From positions 1 to 64,000 of the forward strand of contig DATJAO010000066.1 of assembly GCA_035516175.1 (NCBI GenBank): a stretch of 64,000 nt of DNA. Reading direction: 5' to 3'. Under the pieces are notes generated by a model. It worked only from the letters and a program-made list of their open reading frames with translations. It did not search any database and had not been told where the DNA came from. The position numbers and the translations under genes are program-made. Shown one piece after another: positions 24,816 to 33,623 of this stretch. This DNA is from DASPSR01 sp035516175 (GTDB lineage: Bacteria > Nitrospirota > UBA9217). Numbering within the stretch: the first letter of the stretch is position 1; each line of letters begins with the position of its first letter.

Positions 24816-25835
24816 ATGGGACTTATCCTCATTCGTATATTGTTTGTTTTTTTAGGCACCCTGCTCGGTTACTATGTGTCTACGCAGCTTTATGACCAGG
24901 TCAGCAAGACAGAAGGAATGGCGATCGGATTTGGCGTTGCAGTGTTCATCATTCTTACCGAATTCCTGTTCAGAAAGGTCTCATTAAAAGTCATCGTCGG
25001 TGGTATCCTCGGATTTATCCTCGGTTTGATGTCAGCAAACATTATTGCGGCACCGCTCAAGCTCGTACCGCTCGAGCGGAGCATCGTGAACTTTATCCTC
25101 CTCCTGATGAATGGCTTCTTCGGATACATCGGCATTACTATCGGGATCAGGGAGGGTGAGAAGTTCAACCCTGCGAACATCAAGAAGCTCTTCAAAGGAA
25201 GCGGGGAAGAGAACATCAAAATCATGGATACGAGCGTGATCATCGATGGCAGGATCGCCGATGTCTGTGAGACGGAGTTTCTGGACGGGACGATACTCAT
25301 CCCGCAGTTTATCCTTCACGAGCTTCAGCACATTGCCGATTCATCCGATTCCCTCAAGCGAGCGCGGGGGAGGCGAGGCCTCGATATTCTACACCGGATC
25401 CAGAAGATGAGCCATATGGAGGTCCGTATCACCGAGGAAGATTTTCCCAAGATCCGCGATGTGGACAGCAAGCTGATCGCATTGGCGAAGAAGCTCTCCG
25501 CCAAGGTGATTACAAACGATTTCAACCTCAATAAGGTTGCGGAACTCCAGGGGGTCAAGGTACTCAATATCAACGATTTATCAAATGCTGTCAAGCCTGT
25601 GGCATTGCCTGGAGAGAGTATGCGAGTATTCGTTCTAAAGGAAGGCAAGGAGCCCGGTCAGGGTGTGGCATATCTTGATGACGGAACGATGATCGTGGTG
25701 GAAAACGGTCGCAGATATATCAATAAGAACGTGGAAGTGGCGGTCACAAGCGTGCTTCAGACAGCCGCGGGAAGAATGATCTTCACGAAGCTGAAGGAAG
25801 ATTTGGAACATGAACTGCAGAATGCAGAACGGTAG
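24816..25835 (+). CDS. Membrane-anchored PIN-TRAM domain protein (YacL-like)
   Basis: The 339-residue protein has four membrane helices in its first 115 residues, a PIN nuclease domain starting IMDTSVIIDGRIADVCE (about 145-275), and a C-terminal TRAM domain (AYLDDGTMIVVENGRRYI). The PIN domain suggests RNA cleavage and the TRAM domain RNA binding at the membrane. The start at 24816 is chosen because AGGAGG ends eight bases before it; the GTG at 24807 overlaps that site and cannot be used with it. Related genes are found in Bacillota and Desulfobacterota. Confidence 0.9.
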   Translation: MGLILIRILFVFLGTLLGYYVSTQLYDQVSKTEGMAIGFGVAVFIILTEFLFRKVSLKVIVGGILGFILGLMSANIIAAPLKLVPLERSIVNFILLLMNGFFGYIGITIGIREGEKFNPANIKKLFKGSGEENIKIMDTSVIIDGRIADVCETEFLDGTILIPQFILHELQHIADSSDSLKRARGRRGLDILHRIQKMSHMEVRITEEDFPKIRDVDSKLIALAKKLSAKVITNDFNLNKVAELQGVKVLNINDLSNAVKPVALPGESMRVFVLKEGKEPGQGVAYLDDGTMIVVENGRRYINKNVEVAVTSVLQTAAGRMIFTKLKEDLEHELQNAER

Positions 25836-25861
25836 CTGAGGGGCAAACACAAGGCTCCGAG

Positions 25862-25873
25862 CGCCACGTGGCG
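25862..25873. repeat. 12-bp perfect palindrome CGCCACGTGGCG
   Basis: It lies 27 bases after the PIN-TRAM stop in the gap before yebC. With no loop it cannot form a good hairpin, so it is more likely a protein-binding site or chance. AT-rich repeat words follow at 25880-25942. Confidence 0.3.
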
Positions 25874-25951
25874 GAAGTTTCAGAAATCCGTTATTGGAAA
25901 TTGGATATTATTTGGAATTGATGATGTGGGGTTTCAATTTTAGGAGGCTCA

Positions 25952-26695
25952 ATGTCAGGTCATTCAAAATGGGCAACAACGAAACACAAAAAAGCTGCTA
26001 CTGATGCAAAGCGCGGCAAAATCTTTACCAAGATTACCAAAGAGATCACTGTCGCAGCCAAGCTCGGCGGTGGCGATCCCAATGGGAACCCCCGGCTCAG
26101 AACAGCTGTCGCCAAGGCGAAGGCGGTCAGCATGCCTGCTGACAATATCAAGCGCGCGATCCAGAAGGGAACGGGCGAACTTCCTGGCGTCTCGTACGAG
26201 GAGATGACTTACGAAGGATACGGACCGGGCGGCGTAGCGGTTCTCGCGGAAGTTATGACCGATAACCGGAACAGGACCGTTTCCGAGATTCGTAATATTT
26301 TTAGCAAGGCTGGAGGCAACCTGGGTGAAGCGGGCTGCGTTGCGTGGATGTTCCACAAGAAAGGGTATCTCGTGGTTAAACGCGCAAAGATTGATGAGGA
26401 TAAGCTCATGACGCTAGCCTTGGACGCAGGGGCCGAGGACATGCAGACAGAGGACGATAACTTCGTGATCACGACGCCTCCGAACGATTTTGAGAGAGTG
26501 AAGAAAGCTCTTGAGGACGCCGGCGTTGCTCTTGAGGTCTCCGAAGTCACTATGGTCCCGCAGACCTATGTTAAACTCGACGGCAAGGAAGCCCAGCAGA
26601 TGCTGCGACTTGTCGATACACTTGAGGACAACGATGATGTCCAGAATGTGTATGCGAACTTCGACATCCCTGAAGAAATTATGAATGCAGTGTAG
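25952..26695 (+). CDS. yebC: YebC/PmpR family protein
   Basis: The 247-residue protein starts MSGHSKWATTKHKKAATDAKRG, the family hallmark, and has YEGYGPGGVAVLAEVMTDNRNRT and a complete C-terminal domain. Members act as DNA-binding regulators or, in mitochondria and some bacteria, as translation activators. AGGAGG lies seven bases before the ATG. As in many bacteria it precedes ruvCAB. Confidence 0.95.
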   Translation: MSGHSKWATTKHKKAATDAKRGKIFTKITKEITVAAKLGGGDPNGNPRLRTAVAKAKAVSMPADNIKRAIQKGTGELPGVSYEEMTYEGYGPGGVAVLAEVMTDNRNRTVSEIRNIFSKAGGNLGEAGCVAWMFHKKGYLVVKRAKIDEDKLMTLALDAGAEDMQTEDDNFVITTPPNDFERVKKALEDAGVALEVSEVTMVPQTYVKLDGKEAQQMLRLVDTLEDNDDVQNVYANFDIPEEIMNAV

Positions 26696-26700
26696 GCGAC

Positions 26701-26720
26701 GGCATGCATAGCAGCATGCC
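26701..26720. terminator. Small hairpin after yebC
   Basis: GGCATGC (26701-26707) and GCATGCC (26714-26720) form a perfect 7-bp stem six bases after the yebC stop. No T-run follows, so it would be a weak or Rho-assisted terminator, or an mRNA end protector. AT-rich repeat words fill 26727-26795. Confidence 0.35.
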
Positions 26721-26842
26721 GAATTGTAGGTTGAAAGTTGATAATTGACAAAGTACCAAAGGACAGGTACTTCGAATTTCGAATCTCTAATTTCTCATTT
26801 GCATTTTTTAATGATATTCGGTATTAAGGCGGGGGAGGATGT

Positions 26843-27397
26843 ATGAGGGTACTAGGGGTTGATCCGGGTACGCTCACGAGCGGCTTTGGCATCGTGGCGG
26901 AAGAGGACCATAAGTTGTTCCATGTGGTGTCGGGCGGCATTAGTCCGTCCGCCAAGCAGCCATTCCCTAAGCGGCTCAAAAAGATATACGAAGAGCTTGA
27001 AAAAATCATCGATAAGTACAAGCCTCACGTAGTTGTTGTCGAGGATTTGTTCGTTTCCAAGAATATCAAATCAGCACTCAAACTCGGACATGCGAGGGGG
27101 GTCGCCATCCTAGCGGCCATGAACGCAGGGCTGCCTGTGTTTGAGTATGCTCCCCTGGAAGTGAAACAGGCGGTGGTCGGGAATGGAAAGGCCGAGAAAA
27201 AGCAGGTCCAGGTGATGGTCAAGACTCTGCTCGACCTACCCAAGGTGCCACACCCGGCAGATGCGGCAGATGCATTGGCGGCAGCGATCTGCCATATCCA
27301 CTCTTCGAGGCTCAGAGAAATACTTAAAACCCCGCCGTCCCTCCGTCAAACGGACCGGGGAATGAACACCCTCAGGGGCACGGGCAGGATGCGATGA
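26843..27397 (+). CDS. ruvC: Crossover junction endodeoxyribonuclease RuvC
   Basis: It resolves Holliday junctions. The 184-residue protein has the four acidic residues Asp7 (GVDPGT), Glu67 (VVVEDLF), Asp140 and Asp143 (HPADAADAL), at the spacing of the E. coli enzyme. Its stop overlaps the ruvA ATG (ATGA). Confidence 0.96.
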   Translation: MRVLGVDPGTLTSGFGIVAEEDHKLFHVVSGGISPSAKQPFPKRLKKIYEELEKIIDKYKPHVVVVEDLFVSKNIKSALKLGHARGVAILAAMNAGLPVFEYAPLEVKQAVVGNGKAEKKQVQVMVKTLLDLPKVPHPADAADALAAAICHIHSSRLREILKTPPSLRQTDRGMNTLRGTGRMR

Positions 27398-27996
27398 TCG
27401 CTTCAATCACGGGTAGGCTCAGACGCAAAGCGACCGATTATTTAGTCATTGATGTCGCCGGCGTCGGTTATCAGGTGCAGGTTCCGCTCTCAACATATTA
27501 CGGCATTCCTGATGACGGTGAGGAAGTCAGCCTCCATATCCATACCCACCTGCGCGAGGATTCGCTTTCGCTCTACGGCTTTCTTACCCAGGAAGAGAAA
27601 GACATGTTCCTCCTTCTCATAGGGGTCTCCGGCATCGGCCCGAAGCTTGCCCTTGCTATTCTGTCCAGTCTGCCGGTTGCGGACCTTTCAACCGCCATAC
27701 AGGCCTCAGATGATTCCGCACTGCGTGCCATACCCGGCATTGGCAAAAAGACCGCTGCAAGGATGGTCCTTGAGCTAAAAGACAAGATAACATTGATGAT
27801 GCCCACGATCGCAGCACCTCCGTCTACGTCTGCAGTCCTAACCGATGATTGTGAAGATGTGATAGCGGCTCTCGTAAACCTCGGGTATAAGAGGCCGCAG
27901 GCGGAAGAAGCGGTCAGAAAAGTCAGGTATGGCCGCTCCGGTCTGACGATCGAGGAACTGATAAGGGAAGCGCTGTCCGTTTTAATGAGGAGATAG
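27394..27996 (+). CDS. ruvA: Holliday junction branch migration complex subunit RuvA
   Basis: The 200-residue protein begins MIASITGRLRR and has the helix-hairpin-helix segments GVSGIGPKLALAIL and AIPGIGKKTAARMVLELKDK, which bind junction DNA, and the C-terminal RuvB-contacting domain. It overlaps ruvC by four bases and is followed by ruvB. Confidence 0.96.
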   Translation: MIASITGRLRRKATDYLVIDVAGVGYQVQVPLSTYYGIPDDGEEVSLHIHTHLREDSLSLYGFLTQEEKDMFLLLIGVSGIGPKLALAILSSLPVADLSTAIQASDDSALRAIPGIGKKTAARMVLELKDKITLMMPTIAAPPSTSAVLTDDCEDVIAALVNLGYKRPQAEEAVRKVRYGRSGLTIEELIREALSVLMRR

Positions 27997-28032
27997 CGTG
28001 AGGCAGAGGGTCAAGGGGGGCGGCAAAAGCTC

Positions 28033-29052
28033 ATGCCGGAAAGAATCATAAAGCCTGAACAGAATGATGATGACGTGCAACTTGACAGGAGCCTGCGACC
28101 GGTCCGTTTCGAGGATTTCGTGGGGCAGGACAGGATCAAGGAGAATCTGCGTGTTTTCATTGATGCAGCCAGGGGCAGGGGCGAGGCGCTTGACCACGTT
28201 TTGTTCTGCGGCCCACCGGGGCTCGGTAAGACCACGCTCGCCCATATCATTGCCCATGAGCTCAGAGTGGGCATCAAGAGTACGTCCGGTCCCGTGCTTG
28301 AGCGTGCCGGTGACCTTGCTGCCATACTTACCAACCTCCAGGAGCACGATGTTCTGTTCATAGACGAGATCCACCGGCTGAGCCGTGTGGTGGAGGAAAT
28401 CCTCTATCCTGCCATGGAGGATTTCCAGCTCGATATCATCATAGGCCAGGGGCCGGGCGCACGGTCCATCAAGCTCGACCTGCCGCGCTTTACGCTCGTG
28501 GGCGCGACAACGAGAACGGGGCTGCTCACCTCACCGCTCAGGGACAGGTTCGGCGTGATCGACCGGCTGAACTTTTATTCGACCGAGGAACTGCGCACGA
28601 TCGTCCAGCGCTCAGCCAGCCTGCTAGGGACAAAGATCGAACCAAGCGCTGCCGCAGAGATATCCCGCAGATCCCGGGGCACGCCGAGGATTGCCAACCG
28701 TCTGCTCCGTAGAGTAAGGGACTTTGCACAGGTCCAGGGTGATGGGATGATCGCCTTGGAGCTCGTTGTCTCCGCTATGAAGCGGCTTGAGGTGGACGAA
28801 CAGGGATTCGACGAGATGGACCGAAGACTTCTCCTCCTGATCATCGACAAGTTCGAAGGAGGTCCAGTAGGGGTTGAGACGCTGGCTGCGGCGCTTAGCG
28901 AAGAGAAAGACACTATTGAAGACGTGTACGAACCGTACTTGATTCAGGAAGGGTTCCTTGATCGCACTCCCCGCGGAAGGCTGGCGACGCGGCTCTCCTA
29001 TGAATATTTCGGGAGAAAGAAACCATCATCGGTGCAGGAGCGGCTATTATAG
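28033..29052 (+). CDS. ruvB: Holliday junction branch migration ATPase RuvB
   Basis: The 339-residue AAA+ motor has Walker A at 60-68 (GPPGLGKTT), Walker B (LFIDEIHRL), sensor 1 GATTRTGLL, the arginine-bearing LRDRFG and the C-terminal winged-helix DNA-binding domain. It starts 36 bases after ruvA. Confidence 0.97.
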   Translation: MPERIIKPEQNDDDVQLDRSLRPVRFEDFVGQDRIKENLRVFIDAARGRGEALDHVLFCGPPGLGKTTLAHIIAHELRVGIKSTSGPVLERAGDLAAILTNLQEHDVLFIDEIHRLSRVVEEILYPAMEDFQLDIIIGQGPGARSIKLDLPRFTLVGATTRTGLLTSPLRDRFGVIDRLNFYSTEELRTIVQRSASLLGTKIEPSAAAEISRRSRGTPRIANRLLRRVRDFAQVQGDGMIALELVVSAMKRLEVDEQGFDEMDRRLLLLIIDKFEGGPVGVETLAAALSEEKDTIEDVYEPYLIQEGFLDRTPRGRLATRLSYEYFGRKKPSSVQERLL

Positions 29053-29481
29053 GCTGCCAGCTCCCGGTCGGGTTATGCAAGGGAGGAGAAGGGAATCAAA
29101 CACGATGGTGCTTTCTCTCGTTTACCGAGATTTGAAAGCAGATGCTCGAAGTGATGAATATGCTATTTTTCGGGATATTTGCTGCGATGACGATGCTGAT
29201 TTTGCTGGCGAATGCTTCATAACAGAAGGACACCGTGCAGCACATGCTTCTGTGTCTAGATCACGATGCATCGGTAAAGATATGCCCGAAGGATCGAGTG
29301 CGCGTACGATCTCAGTAATTGTTACAAAATTTTCAAAAAACCATTCATGGCCAGAGAAGAGGGCAAGACCACGTCGTCCTTTAAGGCGATGCACAACAAT
29401 ATTTCTTATAATCGCGTTAAAAACATTTCTCGAGGAGTGGGAAACACACAGCACTGAAAACCGGCTTTATTCCCTTTTGTC
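29053..29481. other. Gap without supported gene
   Basis: Both strands hold open frames (minus strand 29122-29454; plus-strand frame running in from ruvB), but none resembles a known family and their reading is not protein-like in composition. A short plus-strand frame reads MAREEGKTTSSF but ends after 38 codons. It could be a decayed gene. No promoter or terminator was recognised. Confidence 0.4.
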
Positions 29482-30048
29482 ATGAGAATCCTCTTCCATA
29501 TATGCTGTGCGCCGTGCGCGCTCTATCCCTATTACCGGATGAAGGAAGATGGCATGGATGCGGTGGGCTATTTTTACAACCCTAATATCCATCCTTACAC
29601 GGAATATAAAAAACGACTTGATACGGTAAAGGACTTTTCGCTCCGTGCGGGGCTCGAGGTCCGCTACCGCGATAGCTATGATTTGGACGAATTCCTTATG
29701 CGTGTCGCCGGCAAAGGTGTATTTCGGTGCGAACAGTGTTACCGGATGCGGCTGGACGCCGCTGGTGCGGCAGCACGGGAATTCGGGCTTACTGCCTATA
29801 CAACCTCTCTCCTGTACAGTAAATATCAGAAGCATGATCTCATCAGGGGAATTGCTGAGGAAATGGCATCAGAGCACGGCATCGAGTTCTACTATGAAGA
29901 CTTCCGGCGAGGCTGGCGCGAAGGAATCGTAGAATCAAAGGCCATGGGACTTTACCGCCAGCAGTACTGCGGTTGCATCTACAGCGAGCGGGATCGCTAT
30001 TTAAGAGCAGGAGATCGAGGCACAAAATCAAAAGACACGACGAAGTGA
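29482..30048 (+). CDS. queH: Epoxyqueuosine reductase QueH
   Basis: It reduces epoxyqueuosine to queuosine in tRNA, as the non-B12 alternative to QueG. The 188-residue protein (former DUF208) has the cysteine motifs HICCAPC (7-13), CEQC followed by YRMRL, and QQYCGCIYSE, which hold iron-sulfur clusters, and GYFYNPNIHPYTEY. The next gene begins within 30 bases of its stop. Confidence 0.92.
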   Translation: MRILFHICCAPCALYPYYRMKEDGMDAVGYFYNPNIHPYTEYKKRLDTVKDFSLRAGLEVRYRDSYDLDEFLMRVAGKGVFRCEQCYRMRLDAAGAAAREFGLTAYTTSLLYSKYQKHDLIRGIAEEMASEHGIEFYYEDFRRGWREGIVESKAMGLYRQQYCGCIYSERDRYLRAGDRGTKSKDTTK

Positions 30049-30077
30049 CATGGGGTCGTTTCAAATCTTTAGTCATT

Positions 30078-31175
30078 ATGGGCAAGTCAGCGAGAACAAT
30101 CGGGCTGAACATATCGTGTGTTATATTTTTCTTTCTCCCCCTTGTCGCATTTGCCTCTGAAAACATCCGTGTTGCCATAGCGGATAACCAGAGGGCCGTG
30201 ACGCTCAAATCCTCGACCGGCTTAATCGTGGAGGGCGTTCCAGCGGGACATCGGGAAAAGAAAATGATTTTCGGGTATGCTTCTGTGAACGGGAAGCCCG
30301 TACGCATAAGAGCAGCAGGAGAATATATCCGAGTGAACGGCAAGGAGTATCGGGGCCGGGTGGAGCTCAGGAAAAAAAGGAACGGGCTTCTCATCGTTAT
30401 CAACGAGCTGGATATAGAAGAATATCTCCTCGGGGTGATAGCCGCAGAAGTGCCTTATGACTGGGAGTTTGAAGTGTTGAAAGCCCAGGCTGTGGCTTCA
30501 AGGACCTATGCGTTGTACCAGAAAAGAACCTCAGGGAAAAGACCCTATCACATCCTTGCCACGGTTGACGGTCAGGTTTATTCCGGGAAAAACGGGGAAC
30601 GCGGGAACGCCATGAGAGCAGTTAGGGAGACGAAGGGGATCGTTATCACGTATGGAGGAGAGGTGATTCCGGCATTTTATCATGCGAGCTGCGGCGGACA
30701 TACGGAAAATGCCGCAGAACTCTGGGGCATAGATGAGCCGTACCTCAAGGGCGTTGACTGCGAATGCCAGGAAATTTCGCGATATGGGCTGTGGGAAAAG
30801 AGGATATCAACCACTAAGCTTGCGACCCTGCTCGTCCGGGAGGGATACAGGGTGAACGGGATTACGGGAATAGGAATGGACAGCATCACTCCGGCGGGCA
30901 GGGTGCGACAGGTTATGATACGGCACGCGGGCGGAACCACGTTCATTCCTGCCGAAACACTTCGGGCAGCCGTAGGGTATTCTTTTCTTCCGAGCGTTTT
31001 TTTTGAGCCGGCACTGGAGGGGAATGAAATTGTTTTCTCCGGAAGGGGCATGGGACACGGCGTGGGCCTGTGCCAGTGGGGCGCAAAGGAAATGGCGCGG
31101 CATGGTGTTGATTTCAAGTCCATTCTTTCGCACTACTATCCGGGGACGACCTTGAAGAGGATAGAGGAGCTTTAG
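30078..31175 (+). CDS. SpoIID/LytB domain protein
   Basis: The 365-residue protein has a signal peptide (hydrophobic stretch before AFASENIRVA) and the SpoIID/LytB domain, with ELDIEEYLLGVIAAEVP and LKAQAVASRTYAL, HASCGGHTENA and the C-terminal GRGMGHGVGLCQWGAKEMA. In Bacillus SpoIID is a lytic transglycosylase acting on peptidoglycan glycan strands without stem peptides; many Gram-negative homologues have unclear roles. I place the start at ATG 30078, but a GTG at 30045 that overlaps the queH stop (GTGA) is also possible and would suggest coupling; neither has a good ribosome site. Two bases after its stop the TPR gene begins. Confidence 0.88.
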   Translation: MGKSARTIGLNISCVIFFFLPLVAFASENIRVAIADNQRAVTLKSSTGLIVEGVPAGHREKKMIFGYASVNGKPVRIRAAGEYIRVNGKEYRGRVELRKKRNGLLIVINELDIEEYLLGVIAAEVPYDWEFEVLKAQAVASRTYALYQKRTSGKRPYHILATVDGQVYSGKNGERGNAMRAVRETKGIVITYGGEVIPAFYHASCGGHTENAAELWGIDEPYLKGVDCECQEISRYGLWEKRISTTKLATLLVREGYRVNGITGIGMDSITPAGRVRQVMIRHAGGTTFIPAETLRAAVGYSFLPSVFFEPALEGNEIVFSGRGMGHGVGLCQWGAKEMARHGVDFKSILSHYYPGTTLKRIEEL

Positions 31176-31177
31176 CT

Positions 31178-31978
31178 ATGGGGAAAAAATCATCCCGAAC
31201 ACGTCCTCGCCGTAATGTTGTTATCGAGGAAGTTCAAACGCGGAAAACAAGTTACCAATATCCGTCCTCCATCTTGCTCCTAGGCATAATCATCTGCCTG
31301 ATAATTGCTGCAAACGCGCGTAACGGAATCTATAAAACACCGGTCACCATGTGGACGGATACTGCTCTTAAGTCGCCGACGAAACGGAGAGTTCACGAGA
31401 ACTTGGGTCAGGCTCTCTCTACCGCAGGCGTATACAATGATGCAATGCGCGAGTTCAAGACCGTCCTCGCCCTTAGAGACGACGGGAGTGTGCCTCCCCG
31501 TGACCTTTACCGGGAGATCGGCGTGGTTTATTTCCGGGTTGGCATGATTGACGAGGCCATCACATCCTGGCAGACGGGGTTACGGTTTGCTCCCTTTGAT
31601 GCGAGCCTCCTGAATAACCTTTCAATAGCATTTTTAAAGAAGGGACGACTTGACGAAGCAGCAGCGAACGCCCGTCTGGCGCTTTCTGCTGCTCCCGGCA
31701 TGCCGCAGGCCATGAATACGCTGGGAGAAGTTTTAATGTCGCAGGGAGAATATAGCAATGCCGCGGAGTATTTTGTCAAGGCGATCCAATACGCGCCGGA
31801 AGATAAAAATAAATACTGGAACGCGGCCCTCGCATTTGCGAAGGCAGGCAATCCGGTCATGGCATATCAATATATGAACAGGTATGCTGCAATGGAACCG
31901 GACCCCGCTGGCAGGCAACGAGCCATTCTGATCATGAACAGCCTGAGGAAAGCGTCACCAGGTGGCGGTGGGCCGTAG
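31178..31978 (+). CDS. Membrane-anchored TPR protein
   Basis: The 266-residue protein has a basic N-terminus, one membrane helix (about 29-46), and tetratricopeptide repeats from about residue 65 (AHENLGQ-like RVHENLGQAL, then YREIGVVYF, NNLSIAFLKKGRLDEAAANARLAL, and MNTLGEVLMSQGEYSNAAEYF). The segment just before the repeats resembles the join found in larger TPR membrane proteins with a multi-helix N-terminal part, so this may be a shortened version. GGAG lies seven bases upstream. The role is unknown; the repeats imply protein-protein contacts in the periplasm. Confidence 0.85.
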   Translation: MGKKSSRTRPRRNVVIEEVQTRKTSYQYPSSILLLGIIICLIIAANARNGIYKTPVTMWTDTALKSPTKRRVHENLGQALSTAGVYNDAMREFKTVLALRDDGSVPPRDLYREIGVVYFRVGMIDEAITSWQTGLRFAPFDASLLNNLSIAFLKKGRLDEAAANARLALSAAPGMPQAMNTLGEVLMSQGEYSNAAEYFVKAIQYAPEDKNKYWNAALAFAKAGNPVMAYQYMNRYAAMEPDPAGRQRAILIMNSLRKASPGGGGP

Positions 31979-32399
31979 ACAGTCAATACGATCTTCTCTC
32001 CCTCGACTTCTTGTATCGTTAGGTCATGCCTTAGACGACCATTCAAAGTTATCGAGTGAATATGAGCCTGGGCTCCCGTGTCAGAATGGTTCTGTAAGAT
32101 TTTTGAACAGAGTAGTCCACTGCAAAGATTTCGTGACCGTTCGTATATTTGCATCTACGCGGAAATGGAATCAAATTCTTCTCCAACTCCCTGTATCTGC
32201 TTTTTTGACGAACCCTGGACGGATATTCTCTTGCCATGCTTATTAAATATGTTGACACCCTGCTAATAGTGGATCAATGCGGCATAGGAAGCCTTTTAAA
32301 TAGGTTGCGAGTTGACGGTGACTTGCAATATCTTACGGCAAGAAATCAACGGCCTTGATGAGCGATGACTACTGTTTAGCTGCGGGGAGGATGAGCGCT
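31979..32399. other. Gap with possible decayed minus-strand gene
   Basis: On the minus strand two overlapping frames (32258-32049 and 32154 downwards) together read like one short protein broken by a frameshift: YTNGHEIFAVDYS followed in another frame by GAQAHIHSITLNGRLRHDL and EVEGEKIVLTVYG. I do not recognise the family. No complete gene is supported. Confidence 0.3.
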
Positions 32400-33608
32400 C
32401 TAGTGGCTTGCTGACGGCGAATAGCTGACGCGGTTCCTGCCGGTCCTTTTTGAGAGGTAGAGTGCCTCATCGGCTTTTTTGATGAATTCCTCAAAACTGA
32501 TGTCTTCCGAAGGGCTTATGCCCGCGACGCCGAGACTGACGGTTACCGTGTCTCCCGGTTTTTTGTCCTTGATGCTAAACGAAGTTTTTTCAACGACCAT
32601 CCGGAGCCGTTCAGCGACACTGACGGCGTCGTGTAGCTCAAGCTCCGGCATGATGATCGCAAATTCTTCCCCGCCGTACCGGCAGCAGGCATCAATACTT
32701 GTGCATCGACACTGCTTCTGCATGACCGCAGCCAGTTCTTTGAGCACCAGATCTCCCGCCTGATGACCATAAGTATCATTAAATTTTTTGAAATGGTCGA
32801 TATCGAGCATAATGAGCGATAAAGACTTTTTGGTCCTGTCGCGCCTGCTGATTTCCAGACGAAGTTTTTCCTCAAACATGCGGTGATTGTAAAGGCCCGT
32901 GAGGCCGTCATGCTGGGACAGGTGCTCTGTCTTGTCAAAGAGACGCGACTTTTCGATACCTGCAGCGATCTGGTGCGAGAGAATGGCCATGAAGTCCATA
33001 TCGTCGACGCCAAGACCGTACTTTACGGAATTATCCAGGCCGATCACGCCGATTGTTTCGTTATGGACTTTGAGCGCGATACCGATGTATGAGCCGTCAT
33101 ATTTTTTTTCGTCGGGGCAGTGTATGAAATCGCTGGACGTCTCATAGAAGATAGAAAGGTCATGGATATGGACGTGCTCGCCGCTTTCTGCTATCCTACC
33201 GGGAGTCCCTTCTCCCATTTGCAGTATCACCTTCTGCTGAATATCCAGCCCACTGGAAAAGGTCAGTTCGAGTTTTTCCCTCTTCTCGTCCGCCAGGTAG
33301 ACCGATAAACGATCAAAGGGGAGGGATTTTCTTATGATGCCGGTCACCTGCCGGAGCATCTCCTGCATGTCCAGCAGCGAGCCGATCGTTCGTGAGATAT
33401 GATAGTGAGCGTAGATTTCGTTCAGTTTTTTCTCGAGGAGGTCTTCGAGCGCCTTTTCAAGGCTGAGCGATTGTTTGAGTTCCTGCTCAAGCTGAGTGAT
33501 TCTTTCTTTTAACTGTTCATCAGACATAGAGTCCCCCGTGACTGAGGGGGCCGGGGGGGAATGATATGGCGTGGAGTGTTTTTGCTCGTCTGCCATTGCC
33601 TTTCTCAT
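32400..33608 (-). CDS. GAF-GGDEF protein, probable diguanylate cyclase
   Basis: The 402-residue cytoplasmic protein has a coiled coil (about 30-70), a GAF domain (about 75-225) and a C-terminal GGDEF domain with the active GGEEF at 312-316 and the supporting segment LDIDHFKKFNDTYGHQAGD. It should make cyclic di-GMP. The inhibitory I-site RxxD five residues before GGEEF is not kept (the first position is Thr), so product inhibition at that site is unlikely. It starts 15 bases after the OmpA-like gene. Alternative in-frame starts lie 4 and 27 codons later. Confidence 0.9.
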   Translation of the reverse strand: MRKAMADEQKHSTPYHSPPAPSVTGDSMSDEQLKERITQLEQELKQSLSLEKALEDLLEKKLNEIYAHYHISRTIGSLLDMQEMLRQVTGIIRKSLPFDRLSVYLADEKREKLELTFSSGLDIQQKVILQMGEGTPGRIAESGEHVHIHDLSIFYETSSDFIHCPDEKKYDGSYIGIALKVHNETIGVIGLDNSVKYGLGVDDMDFMAILSHQIAAGIEKSRLFDKTEHLSQHDGLTGLYNHRMFEEKLRLEISRRDRTKKSLSLIMLDIDHFKKFNDTYGHQAGDLVLKELAAVMQKQCRCTSIDACCRYGGEEFAIIMPELELHDAVSVAERLRMVVEKTSFSIKDKKPGDTVTVSLGVAGISPSEDISFEEFIKKADEALYLSKRTGRNRVSYSPSASH

Positions 33609-33623
33609 ATTCTTCCTGATTTG

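Noticed and set aside
29122..29454. Minus-strand frame of 110 codons in the ruvB-queH gap
   Set aside because: Composition is not protein-like, no ribosome site, no recognised family.
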